From Nilaparvata lugens (taxonomy: Eukaryota > Arthropoda > Insecta > Hemiptera > Delphacidae): a stretch of 64,000 nt of DNA. Made by a program: the position numbers and the translations under genes. Where the stretch lies: positions 49,603,660-49,667,659 of the forward strand of contig NC_052507.1 of the NCBI RefSeq assembly GCF_014356525.2. Direction: 5' to 3'. Every line of letters begins with the position of its first letter. Position 1 is the stretch's first letter. The notes under the pieces were generated by a model that did no database searches, was not told the DNA's origin, and saw only the letters and a program-made list of their open reading frames with translations. Positions 34,858 through 45,791 of the stretch are shown here, piece by piece.

Positions 34858-35300
34858 CTAATTAGATAATTTATCATTCTCAAATTTAAAGCCCATGTAT
34901 CTGGTGTATTCTCTCTTCAAATAACTCCTTGTTCCTTTAATAATAATTTCTTTTAATTGATCCAAAGCCTTCCATTTATTTTCTTTCAATACTATCCACA
35001 TAGTTTCTTTATAAACAACCTTAATCATATCAGGAAACAGTTTCGTAAAGCAAGATTTTTCATAGGCCATAAACTTCTTCAATAATATTATCCTCTTCAT
35101 TATTTCATTAACATCACAAATTTTTAGCAAACATCACAGCCATTATAACAAACAATTTCACCATACAAGATTTCCAACAGTCAACAAATTCCTTCAACAC
35201 TAACATGGTCTTAATTACAACATCAATAGCATCACTTTTCAATATTATCACAGACATGGTAATCCACACAATACAATAAATCAAAACACTAATTAGTTCT
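34858..35300 (-). pseudogene. GL hydrophobic C-terminal domain (copy C), 3' part of the gene cut by piggyBac
   Basis: Minus strand, starting at the piggyBac target TTAA. It has a hydrophobic segment 'VLIYCIVWITMSVIIL', then 'LVLKEFVDCWKSCMVKLFVI', and, after a 1-bp frame change near 35120, 'DVNEIMKRIILLKKFMAYEK', 'KLFPDMIKVV', 'WKALDQLKEIIIKG' and 'FENDKLSN' before the stop. Copy D (59449-60093) keeps this part in one frame. The domain is helical, Lys- and Cys-containing, with one likely membrane-spanning or buried helix. I know no family that fits. The protein was continuous with 37810-38203 before the piggyBac insertion. Confidence 0.75.
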
Positions 35301-35304
35301 TTAA

Positions 35305-37805
35305 CCCTGCAACAGTCGCGCGGGCTACAGTTGTAGACCAGCCATTTTGTTTTTCGCACATCGCCGCGAGGTGTTGGAGGGGATAGTTGAGAGTCACAGT
35401 ACCTTCAAGTTACAACTTTATACGCCTGCTCAGTGTGCGTTTGCACTGCATCGAGAGATATTGTTTGTGTATTGTGCGTTTAAAGTTGCCTGGTCTACAA
35501 GTGTAGCCCGCGCGACTATTGGTGTAATGAGTGACTCAAAGCGAATTTGTTTAGATAGTGATGCTATATTGGAAGCCTTGAATACAATTGACAGTGACAA
35601 TGAGATAGATTTGTTTGAAAATGACAGTGATGATGGGGAAGGTGATTTATTGACAGAAGAAGTTCATTTTGATGACGAAGAAGAACTTAATTCCAACTTA
35701 GATGCTTCTGATCCTGTGAACGAGCTTGAAATTGATGAAGATGATGATACGCCGTTAGGTGATTTTTATTTTGCCACGGGGAAAAATAAAAATATTATTA
35801 AATGGAGAAAATCTCCTTCACAGCCCGCAAATGTTCGTACACGAGCTAGTAATATTGTTGTACGACTCCCTGGAACTAAAGGTGCAGCTCAGACTGCCAG
35901 ATCTGAGCGTGACTGTTTCGATTTGTTTTTTGATGACAAAGTTGTTCAAGTGATTGTGAGTAGTACAAATATTTACATCGCCTCACTCAGACAGAAATTT
36001 TCACGTGAACGAGATGCAAAAGATACAGATGCAATGGAAGTTCGAGCTCTTTTTGGAGTTTTACTCCTAACTGGATGTTTGGGTGCTAACAGAAAAAACT
36101 CAATTGGAATTTGGGACAACTCTCGCGGTAGTGGCATCGAAAGTTGTTATTTATCAATGAGTCAAAGGCGCTTCCACTTTTTACTAAGATGTCTAAGATT
36201 TGATGACATCCGCGATCGTGATCAGAGAAAAGAAATTGACCGTTTAGCTGCAATCAGAGAACTATTTGAACTTGTCATAAACAATTTCCAGAGGTATTAC
36301 ACACCTAGTGAATACACCACAGTCGATGAACAATAGTAAAGTTTCGTGGAAGATGTCCATTCAAAATGTACATACCAAGCAAGCCGGGTAAATATGGCAT
36401 AAAAAATTTCTCACTTGTCTGTGCCAAAACCATGTATACAGTGAATTTGGAAATTTACCCTGGTAAGCAGCGGAGGGACCCTACAAACTTTCTCCATCAG
36501 CTGATGACGTAACAATAAGAATTTGTGAACCTATTGTAGGCACAAACGTAATGTGACAACAGATAATTGGTTCACATCAATTCAACTTGCCGAAACGTTT
36601 TTTTGTGAGAAGAAGTTGACATTGGTTGGAACAATTAGGGCCAATCGACTAGGTGTTCCTGATGACTTCAAGCCAAACAAGAACCGTGAAGTACATTCAT
36701 CCATCTTTGCTCATCACAAAGAAAAGACCATAGTCTATATTGCACAAAGAAAAACAAAGTTGTAGTTTTAGTTAGTACCATGCATCATGACCAGAACATT
36801 GATCCTGATAGTGGTGATTTGCATAAACCGGAGATTGTATCATTCTACAATAAAACTAAAGTAGGTGTGGACTCAGTGGATCAAATGTGTGCAAAATACG
36901 ACTGTTCAAGAAATACCAAACGCTGGCCCATGGTAATTTTTTTCGATTTGATAAACATAGCTGGAATCAATGCTTCTCGTGTTTCTCTTTCAACAACAAC
37001 CAGATTGTACGGCGAAGAATATTCATTGAGAAACTTGCATGGGACCTTATTGAACCTCAAATAAGGAAACGGCTGGATTCACCATCTCTTCCTAATGATC
37101 TAAAAGTGAGAGCACGCAAGCTTTTAGGTATAGAAGATCCTCGAAGGCCGCTACAAGCCAAGAGATAACAAGGTGGGTCGCTGCTACATGTGTGCCCGAG
37201 CGCGAGACCGTTCTACTCGCAAGTGTTGCGACTTGTGTGGCCACAAAGTCTGCCCAGAACACTCATCGATTGTTGCCACAGTTGCATCAAACAGCAGTAA
37301 AATGCAAGAAGTAATTTAATGTATCCATGTTTAAAAAAAATAAAAAAACTAAGGTAGTTTTTATAAGTGTTTCAGGTGTTCTTTATGGTTAGATTATACA
37401 ATGTTTTAGTTTTTGCAAGTAATATGTACTTATATGTAATTTTTTTCTATATCTATATAATGCAGTATATTCACAAATAAATTTCCTACACAATACAACG
37501 ATTTAAAATTATTCATGCCTGAGGAAAAAAAAAAGTTATGTGTGCTCAAAGTTTTGCAATATCTTTTTATTCAAAAAAACTCAATTTGCTAGCTTTTCAA
37601 AATAATTTTTTTAAGTATAGTTAGAGCATGATGGTTGGAAAAATCTAACTTTATCATGATAACTAAGATATTGAAGAATGTAACTGTACAAAAAGAAATC
37701 GAAAAAAATATATATATCAGTTAAAAAAAAAAAAAATTGCAGTGGTCTACACATGTAGCCCGCGCGACTATTGATGTTTCAACATACTGCGCGACTACCG
37801 CAGGG
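35305..37805 (+). mobile_element. piggyBac-type DNA transposon
   Basis: A 2501-bp element between two TTAA sites (35301-35304, 37806-37809), with ends CCCTGC...GCAGGG. Subterminal motifs agtcgcgcgggctaca and tggtctaca occur near both ends: at 35314-35341 and inverted at 35488-35523 on the left, and at 37743-37770 plus a partial copy at 37788-37800 on the right. It carries one broken transposase gene on the plus strand. TTAA duplication and CCCT-type tips are diagnostic of piggyBac. It sits in the GL coding region, so it is younger than GL. Confidence 0.95.
35527..37318 (+). pseudogene. piggyBac transposase, frameshifted
   Basis: The ATG at 35527 is chosen because it opens 'MSDSKRICLDSDAILEAL', followed by an acidic N-terminus typical of the family, and lies just past the subterminal repeat. 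All three catalytic Asp contexts are visible: 'YTTVDEQ' (36334), 'TTDNWFTSIQLAETF' (about 36558-36600) and 'GVDSVDQMCAKY' (about 36867-36900), the last followed by 'NTKRWPMV'. The C-terminal Cys-rich domain survives as 'CYMCARARDRSTRKCCDLC' (37180-37240). Breaks: two stops and a frame change right after DEQ, degeneration at 36480-36550, a shift near 36765, another near 37015 and one near 37168. It is a dead copy that could only be moved in trans. Confidence 0.92.
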
Positions 37806-37809
37806 TTAA

Positions 37810-38800
37810 TAATATAATCTTTCCACATATAATAGCCCGGTACTCCCATTTTATTAATATAATTCCTTGTTTCTCTCAGTCTTCTTAGACACTTTCCATT
37901 CTTAATTAGTTCCCACAAATAATCCAATTTATTGTCCGCGCATGAATCGATAGTAGTCCTTCTAATAGCTTCGGTTCTATCCCATTTATTTGATCCGTTT
38001 TTCTGGTCACATCGCTGATTGGCTCTCTTAAAACGTATGTGCCGCGGATGCATGACGTTGGTCCCTTCCTGTCCTCCTCGGTGTCGGTCCGGAATCCTCC
38101 TCGGGCGTTTGAGCCGTGCATGCGGCCTCCATCGGTGCGCGCGGTTCCTCCTTCGTCGCTTCTTCCGCCTCCGGGCCTTGCGATGCATGTTCCCTTTTGT
38201 CATGTAGTCCGTTCTCCTCGTCCTGATGCCGGTCGGGTGTCCTCGGGCGCCTCCGTCTCCGGGCCTTGCGGTGGTCGCTCCTCTTGTCCTTGATGCCGTC
38301 CTCTCGGTCTTCCATCTTGGGATTCTTGGAGTGCCTTGGTGGGGTCGAATGATGCACGGATGCGGTGGCGGTCTCTTGATGTGCGGGCTGCTCTACCTGC
38401 GGTGATGGATCATTGACGGGGAATATAAGGCTCAAGAGGGGTTGGTGCTTACAGGGCGCTTTAAGTGCATGGTGGGCGGCATTTTTTAGTGGTAGGCTGT
38501 CTTGTATTGGCATCTGTTTTTCTAATATTTTCGGTTCTTCTAATAATGTTTTTGGTAAATCACTTCTGAATGTGGTGTATGACGTTGAAATATCCTGCTT
38601 TTCTTGGTTTGTTTCATTTGAGCTTGTGCTTGTTATATCGGGGTATCATATATTCATAATTTTTTAGTTGTAGTCTTCTGTATATCTGGTGGCGGGTCGT
38701 TGGGTGCTGGGTTCCGGGTTTTTTGTTGGTTCAATCCTATTGCATGTGCTAATGTATAATTTGTACTTACTTGTTGAGGTGGCGGTTTATAATTTCGGTT
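37810..38800 (-). pseudogene. GL basic/proline-rich region (copy C), 5' part of the gene cut by piggyBac
   Basis: Minus strand. The region starts near 38790 with 'LAHAIGLNQQKT', then 'PIQDSLPLKNAAHHALKAP' and 'LLSLIFPVNDPSPQVEQ' (frame 38513-38028). It passes to the frame 38203-37721, which carries Arg-rich runs, 'MHPRHIRFKRANQRCD' and 'KCLRRLRETRNYINKMGVPG', and ends at the TTAA of the piggyBac. High Arg/Lys/Pro content suggests RNA binding, the job of a nucleocapsid, without any CCHC knuckle. The GC content of 38040-38290 is far above the surroundings and is also high in copy D (59060-59350). Confidence 0.72.
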
Positions 38801-38832
38801 GTAATTGTTTTGTGTGTGATTATTATGTGAGT

Positions 38833-39620
38833 TTAATCGATCACGGCCATCATAGTGATTCTTACGATTGCTCTGCTGGGCATAGTGGTTGGTTGTACGA
38901 TTTTGAAATTTTTCATTATTCCAGTTACCATTTTGCCTGTGCTCATAGCGGCGTTCAAATTGAGGAGCAGATCGGTAGCGATCATATGATACGGTTCATA
39001 ATTTTGGCTGTTATACTGATTAAATTTTGAGTTATGTTGATTTGGTGCGTATCTCTGGTCTGAACGGTGGTTTGATATTGCCATCACAGACTGTATGCCA
39101 TATAAATGATTTATCAGCTGCTTGCAATCAGTAATGGGTTGTGTGGCGAGTGCCATTCTAACTTGATACGGTAGCTTCTTTAAAATAATACTTGCTAATG
39201 CCGATTCATTAATGGGCTCGCTCAATTGAGAATTTTTAAACTGTAGGGCAGTGACGAAAGTGGTACATGCACCGTCTAAGTTAGGGTTGAAATCGCATGA
39301 GATAATGTCCGCTAGCACGTCCAACTGTTTACTTCTGCTCCAATACTGTTCCAGGACGACAGCTACAAACTCATCCAATGATGTAAATTATTGGGCTCTA
39401 CTCCGAAAGAACATCAGGGGTTCGCCAATCAATAAACTAGTCAAACGAAGACGCCAAAAATTCCAAGAGGTAGGTGCGAGAGTTTGTACCAATTTTATCT
39501 GATCAATGAATGGTTGAGGTTGCAAATGGCGATCAGTATTATCAAATTTTCCCAGTCCTTGTAATATACTATGTACGTTGAGGTTGTCTGTTTGAATCCT
39601 TGAGGTCGTTGTTGAATATG
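38833..39620 (-). pseudogene. GL gag, capsid-like part (copy C)
   Basis: Minus strand. The 5' part (39620-39380) reads 'GLGKFDNTD', 'FIDQIKLVQ' and 'LTSLLIGEPLMFFRSRA', then an in-frame stop at about 39390. The open 181-codon part (39378-38833) continues 'SLDEFVAVVLEQYWSR', 'ASIILKKLPYQVRMALATQP' and 'HLYGIQSVMAISNHRSDQRY'. The first half matches copy A at protein level with mainly conservative changes. The order FDN...FI.Q...W...LL.G.A..FF...F...YW is the retrotransposon gag signature. The 3' end is frameshifted and Asn/Gln-rich. Confidence 0.82.
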
Positions 39621-39633
39621 TTTTCTAATGCTA

Positions 39634-40638
39634 TTATTTTTTCCTGGTTATCTGCCATTGACTATTATGTGTAATTTTATTTGCGTTTATTTCTTGATTT
39701 AATTGAGTCAGAGTGGATTTTTGAATTAGTAGAGTTCCGTTTAAAGCTTTACAGGTTTCTGTATTTTGATTTATGCTACCTTGCAGTTGGTTCATTTTTG
39801 TGGACATATTAATCTGTTTGTTTTGTATTTCTTTAATACTGTTAATATTTTTGTCAACTGTAGTTGTTAAGGTTTGATTGGCAACGGTAATTTGTTTGTG
39901 GATTTCTTGGTGGCAATCGGCCTTAATGTTATTTGTTATATCCTGAACGGGTGTAGTGATTTGTGTGGTTAGGTTATCTATCCTTTCGTTGAGCTCACAG
40001 GTAACCGTATCCAACCTTTCCGATAATCCTGCCGTAACTTTATCCTGACTTTCTTTTTGTAGAGTTATCATTGCTTTTAATTCTTCCCTATGATTCTCTA
40101 CTTTAGTTTCAATATTATCCAACCGTTGTTCTACTGATTTTATAGCACCTGCGGTCTCTTTCATACCCTGTTCCACTGTTTGTTTATTTTCCTCTTTTAC
40201 TGTAGCAATCTCTTTTTTAATCTCCTGCATCATATTATCCATTGTTTTTTGTAACATAATATTGAAAGTACTGCTAGTTTGTTCCATTATTACCTTTTGA
40301 AGCGGATCTAACTCTGTGATTGAAAATATACTTTGTTTGCTCAGGTGTGACTCGGCCTCCGGCGATGCGGGTTCTGCAGGCTGCTCCTCGCCCCCTTCAA
40401 AGTTGATCTCTACTATCCGTTGATTCAATGGTGTGTCAGCGGCGTCGATTCGAGTGGATGATAGAGGTTGCATACCTGGTGGATCGAAGACTATCGACCC
40501 GACGCTTCCTGGTTCCCTTTCTCGTGGCGTATTGGCATCTACCGTGGTGGGGTTTGATGTGCTTGGAGTCGACAAAGTGGGATCTGTGCAACCGCCGTAC
40601 ATATATGAAACTTCAGAGTTTGCGGGGGTGTGATTCAT
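39634..40638 (-). CDS. GL gag N-terminal coiled-coil segment (copy C)
   Basis: 334 codons on the minus strand from an ATG at 40638-40636. The first ~110 residues are Pro/Ser/Thr-rich and disordered-looking ('MNHTPANSEVSYMYGG' at the start). From about residue 125 to the end, heptad-like Gln/Lys/Glu/Ile patterns ('ETAGAIKSVEQRLDNIETKV' and similar) form one long coiled coil, which would drive gag multimerisation. The frame ends just after 'NSQWQITRKK', where copy A reads on ('NNQWQIMQDK'); a frameshift at about 39632 thus separates it from the capsid part. About 535 nt of untranslated leader separate the ATG from the 5' LTR at 41176. Confidence 0.75.
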   Translation of the reverse strand: MNHTPANSEVSYMYGGCTDPTLSTPSTSNPTTVDANTPREREPGSVGSIVFDPPGMQPLSSTRIDAADTPLNQRIVEINFEGGEEQPAEPASPEAESHLSKQSIFSITELDPLQKVIMEQTSSTFNIMLQKTMDNMMQEIKKEIATVKEENKQTVEQGMKETAGAIKSVEQRLDNIETKVENHREELKAMITLQKESQDKVTAGLSERLDTVTCELNERIDNLTTQITTPVQDITNNIKADCHQEIHKQITVANQTLTTTVDKNINSIKEIQNKQINMSTKMNQLQGSINQNTETCKALNGTLLIQKSTLTQLNQEINANKITHNSQWQITRKK

Positions 40639-41175
40639 TATGTCAAATATGATAAATGCTAATTAAACAGTGATAAATGATAAGCGAAAATGCTTAAAAA
40701 AGAGACACAAACCGGGACTTACAGTGAAACAGTGATGTGTAAAGTGTTTGGATACTCATACGACAAGGTATTTATACTTAAGTTTTTTATAATGCTCTAT
40801 CGCCCCCAATGTTTTGTTTTAATTTATTCTTGGCTAGTTTACAGGCTGAGACTTATTTTCCAACCGGCTTAAACACATAATATATTTTTGATTAGAAAGT
40901 AATAGCAGTTTAGGCTTACAAAATATAATCTCTCTCTATAAACATGTATTTTTTTACAGTACTAATAATATAAAATTTTCTTTAAAACATATAATTTCTC
41001 TTTATTTAAAGCTATTGATTCCCCAAAAAGTAATACAAATTTCACTTCGCCAGTTTTCCTCAAAACTCGTATAAGTTATCTATAATTTTCAATATGGTTA
41101 TTGACTTAATTTCAAATAATTATTCAATGAGCTTGGCTCTCATCATCAGTCCCACGTTGGTACGGCATGTCTTTA

Positions 41176-43175
41176 TGTCACGTTATTCTTTATATTTAAA
41201 TAACGATTAGCCTCCTGCTTGGCATCAGTCGGTAAAGCATGAGATTTGATATAATTATATGATTAGGTCGTGGTTTTCTAATAGTATTCAGTCTCATAAA
41301 TCTTTCTAGGCCTAGGTATGGCTTCTCCTATAACTCTTGTAATTCAATAAAAAATAAATATATATAAATATGATACTTATACAATAGTGTTGAGGAATAA
41401 TAAATAAATTGCACACCATAAACGTTTCATACATATATTACACAAATAATGCAAAAAATAAATCGAGGCAAAAAAAAATATATATAGAGCGATAAAAAAT
41501 ATATATAAAAATAGAACAATAATTGAAATCAATAAAATATCACAGGCTAAACTTTATATTCTAGATTTATGGCACGAATCATTACCATGTGCCTTTATCT
41601 TAAAATCATATGCATTCTTTTGCATGTAGCTGCGATATGCGCTTGCTAATACTTGTCGACTTGGATAATTCAATTAAAAATATGTGCTTTAAGATCAGCT
41701 TGATAAATTAGCCACTAATAATCCAAATATATATATATTAAAATCTCTAGTACTTAGTAGATTTCTTTGTATCGAATATATATTTTTATCTCAGGGTGCA
41801 AGATTCGGCACCTGCCGGAATAGGTAGAGCCATTCATCTAGTGAATTAGAGCTATAATAAACTATCGCCAATTATATTGCAAAAATTAAATGTCATATGC
41901 ATATGTTTTAATAGCCTAGATTTTATACTTCTTTGATTTTAATAGAAATTTCTGAAATATTGATCTATATTTTTTCTTTCAATAAAATACCTTTAATACT
42001 AATTTTACTTGCGCAAGTATTACTCTTATTAATTTCTTAATTTATAATAAAAACCCTTTCGACGAGCTAGCTTTGATTATTGGATTAATTCGAAGCACTA
42101 GGGCGCCCATCACTAATTCAATATTTATCACTCATGTGTCGAAAATCTTCTTATAAGCCGCCGATGTCGATCCAACTCCATGTGGTCCGGGAATATGGTA
42201 GCCGGAATCGTCTCTTCCAAGGGATTATAAATTTATTTAAAAATGAAAATGACTTCTGCTGTATAATAGCATCACGAAGTCCTTTAAGAAATTTAATAAT
42301 TTAATTCAACTTTAACTTTTACAAAATCATTAGCAAGGTACTACGCTCTAAAATATTTGGGGTCCTCTTATGGTGGCATTTGGCTGGCGAGTGCTGGTTC
42401 TCCTTTCTCAATTTTACAAATCTTATTTCCGACTTTCAAATTAGCATAAAATTTGAATATCTTAGTCCTCCGCCATTTAGGGTCAAATAGATCTTACAAA
42501 AAATATCAAAATATTACTTAGATTGTACGATTAATAATTTCTTTGCTTTCGAGCCATATCGATAACATAGACTATACAACAATTCAACATAGATTCCGAA
42601 CATTTATAGAAATATATATAAATATTTTTGAATTGGCCTACAATTGCCGCCTATTAACTGCCGTTTTACTATTGGTGCATGCAAATTTTATTCGGTATTC
42701 ATGCGCCTGGTACTTCTTATTTCCTGAATACATTAAATTATTTTTATTTGGTTTTTTATTTATGCTCTTCACATGCTAGCTAATATTCTGTACATTAATA
42801 TTAATTCCATGCTACCTAATAATTAGCCACGTGATCAGATGTTTTTTCACATTGCACACCATCTGATTGCAATAAAGCTCTGCCAAGGGGTTTTGGTCAG
42901 ATTCTACGTTTCTCGGTTTGATCGATCTCTAGGTCACCGATCCGTGAATACATGTACATAACCTCAATCTTCAAATATTTTATATAATAATCTATTTATG
43001 AGCAACAGAATTCCTTCAAATCCTTTTTAGGTTTTTTGTACCATTTAGCCAGAACAAGCTGATGCTATCTAATCTTAGTTATTATCTATTTGGCGATATT
43101 AGCCAGTTACTTTATTTTCAGACCTATTACTGTTTCTGTTAGGGCTTTTTATCTACCCAAATTTAATACTTTACA
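41176..43175 (-). repeat. GL 5' LTR (right)
   Basis: 2000 bp, near-identical to 31757-33745. In the sense of the element it is the promoter LTR. It also holds the tRNA-like relic at 41210-41290. A 78-codon frame at 42543-42779 is identical in the other LTR only because the LTRs are recent duplicates, so I do not call it a gene. Confidence 0.93.
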
Positions 43176-44705
43176 AGGTCTTGGTAACTTTAACGAGGTC
43201 TTACTGGTGAGGATTTCAAAAAGGGAAGTGCCTGTCTTTTTCTAAGCCTTTTGGCTAGAACCTTTTCTCTGAGAATCTCTGTGTAATTAATTTGCATGAA
43301 AGTTTGCCATTGGTAGGATGATTATGACGTAGGCATGACATCAGTGGCAAACAGTAAAATATAATACCTTTAATTACAACAATAACTTAATTTGTATAAT
43401 TCTTTAAACTGCTTAATTCTCTAGATAGAGTTCCTCTATACAGTGTACATGCACTAGCATATATGATAAGACAGGTTTGTTGTCTGATAACAGATTAACA
43501 TATGATGTTTTCAAACAATCACCCTTTTGGTGCTATTTCTATGCTATATGATCGGCTTAGACTTGCCAAAAAGAGATTCATCCACCATGTGGTTTAGTTG
43601 AAACAATGATAATTAATAATTCAATATTTCTATACAATTCTTATTATGTTCGAAACTGTTATAATTAATTTTTGCTGCTCTTATCAACAATACAATGTTC
43701 ATGCTATGACCTAGTTAGTTACAATAATACTTGACATTATGATATAATTTTGTAAATAATAAATAATTCCAACAATAATACATATATTTTATTTTTGACG
43801 TGACAACGTCTTATAAATTGGTTTGCCGGGAGACACTTCAAGAAACTGCGTTATGTTACCACGTTATGCGCTCACAATGAGAGCGAGTGAGAGCGTTCGT
43901 TTCGGTTCATGGTCGTCTGGAAAGAGCACGAATAGGAGCAGTGGCGAGCAACACAGCAGCAGCCAGCAATCCGAAGGCATTCACCTGGAGAGAGAGTGAA
44001 ACGGAGCAGTCAACCTGCGCAGGCTCCGCAAGCAATCTCCTGCGACTGCGCCACTAATCCAAAATGTCAAGTCAATGGTTGTCTCTCTCGCTCTTAGGTG
44101 GGCGCGGGCTAACCATGCCCGAGTGGAAGGGACGCGTGCCTCTCACTCACTCTCATTGTGAGTTATTATTTCATCCTTCTTCCTACTATACGAATGAATA
44201 TTCACATTAAAAATTATTTTACCACTCAAAGTCATTGTCACGTAAAACTTTTGCCCATATACCGACTCTACAGGCAACCATGCAATTTTTTATTCGAAAT
44301 TCTTGGTCCTTTATCGATAGTTCTTAATTTTAGAAATAATATTACAGCTTCATGAAATCCTGGCATGACATTTTATGATATATTGAATCAGTCAGCTGTG
44401 TTTGAACTGCTACAAAACATCTGATCAATAGTAAACAAAGTGTAACCTCAAAATTCAATGAGCAATTCATAAATGATTCATGCTCAATTTGCAGAATAAT
44501 TATAATTTTATTAGATAATTGTCTAGAAAAATGTGTAGTACAGAACGGTACTTTTATCTGATACTCAGTTGTTGATAAGGAGGCTTCATCACTCGGTCGC
44601 TAACTATTCCTTTAACATATTCTTTCATTTTATAAGGGTAATTACAATTTTTCTGGTTGATTCTCTCTTCTCATGAGATTTATTTAAAAGTTTCATCACA
44701 ACATG
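43176..44705 (-). repeat. Repeat T, reverse copy, left-end part
   Basis: Reverse complement of about 16470-17486, starting at the AGGT duplication beside the GL 5' LTR. It is interrupted at 43797-44286 by the GC-rich DNA element. The uninterrupted plus copy serves as the empty site for both insertions. Confidence 0.88.
43797..44286. mobile_element. GC-rich DNA element, copy 2, inserted in T
   Basis: The matching empty position in T is about 16870-16880. The left end reads 'tgacgtgacaacgtc' and an inverted relative, 'cattgtcacgtaaaa', lies at about 44236-44250. Block 2 (43797-44050) is inverted compared with copy 1 at 13160-13420, while block 1 (44080-44158) keeps the same orientation. About 35 bp beyond the inverted end still belong to the insertion. 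No protein is recognised. Confidence 0.65.
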
Positions 44706-44950
44706 TAAGAAAGGAGATGAAATTAGTTGTTATATTTATATTGTTATTTATTTGTAAATGTTGTTGTTGTGATGAAGAATAGGGGGCATATGCAGATAGA
44801 GTCTGTGAGTTATCATTGAAGCTGTGATATTGTATTCGACAGTTGTTTTTAGATTTTGTTCATATGTTATGAGTTTAGAATTTGTATTAAAAACACTTAG
44901 ATTCTCAACTATGAATTCAAATTCGGGGCGTTTATATAACAATTTTTTTT
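44705..44950 (+). repeat. GL 3' UTR/LTR-edge fragment
   Basis: Matches the GL interior just before its 3' LTR in copy D (about 60905-61150) and, in reverse, copy A (3715-3910). Shared features are a 'gcagata.agtctg' palindrome-like block, 'gaatttgtattaaaaacat' and 'gaattcaaattc.gggcg', followed by the first bases of an LTR. It is only a fragment, wedged between T and X. Confidence 0.7.
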
Positions 44951-44989
44951 GGGTACTTACCAAATTTATCTATTGAAAGAGGTGGTTAG

Positions 44990-45790
44990 GTCTCAGCACG
45001 AGAAGCTAGAACCAATTTCTTCATGCAAAACTTCCTCGTGCTGGATACAAGGTGGCCCAAAAACCTCGTATTTTCGGCTCATTTTCCAGTTTTCAGCTAT
45101 TTCTGCCAAATCTCGTAATCAGACAGAAAAATTTGCTCGCGTCTTTTTTCTAGAATATGAAATTCTGAATAAAATGAGATCATTCGGAACTCTCTATCTC
45201 CAATGAGTACTGAGTTATGGGTTTTCAAATATGAGTGAAATTTGAAGGGAAAATCAATTTTGATGAATTTTAGTTTTTCATCAACAATATCTTCCGATTG
45301 TTACCATTTAGATGTATAATTCAAAATCCCTCTAAGCGTATTTTTGTGCTCTACAATCTGAAATCAGGTAGGGCGCTCTATCTCATATAGATTCCCAGGT
45401 ACACCTGACAACAATGTTCCTTGTATTGTGAAAAACACCTAATTTTCAGCCTCAACCATCATCACCAACTACATAGTCTTCACATTGATATTTCGCACAA
45501 TGACATAAGTTCATAAGTTTATGTCCTATAAGAATCACCCGTTAGATGCACTTCATTTCAGTATTTCCTAGTATAGAGGCACGCTTAAGGACACCTCAAG
45601 GATCCAAATTTCAAACATTTATAACTTCTGACACAATGCTCAGATTTCATGGTGCTAAACTTCATTCTTCTCGGCTCGTCAAGGCGGTCCAAAATCATGC
45701 ATCATAAGTCAAATTAGGTCGAAATGTGGAAAATTTATTGTTGAATGTACTAAAGTCCATATCCAATACACAAAAAATGGCCAATTTCTA
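44990..45790 (+). repeat. Repeat X, copy 1
   Basis: Contains 'tggcccaaaaacctcgtatt', 'agggcgctctatctc.tatag' and 'acttctgacacaatgctcag'. The reverse copy is at 52190-52905 and a direct partial copy at 47157-47525. The copy ends at the tail of a minus-oriented non-LTR element. No protein. Confidence 0.82.
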
Positions 45791-45791
45791 T

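Larger units (their letters stand above)
31757..43175 (-). mobile_element. Complete GL LTR retrotransposon (copy C) carrying a piggyBac insertion
   Basis: Two near-identical LTRs of about 2.0 kb (31757-33745, 41176-43175) start TGTCACG and end TTTACA on the plus strand, with AGGT on both sides (31753-31756, 43176-43179). The target is repeat T, whose empty site exists at 17483-17486. Coding runs on the minus strand: coiled-coil N-terminus (40638-39634), capsid-like gag (about 39600-38833), basic/Pro-rich region (38800-37810), then the hydrophobic C-terminal domain (35300-34858) beyond the piggyBac. Removing the 2.5-kb piggyBac leaves an interior of about 4.9 kb. No protease, RT, RNase H or integrase motif is visible, so it is a gag-only, non-autonomous element of the LARD type. 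No classical tRNA primer site directly abuts 41176. Confidence 0.92.
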
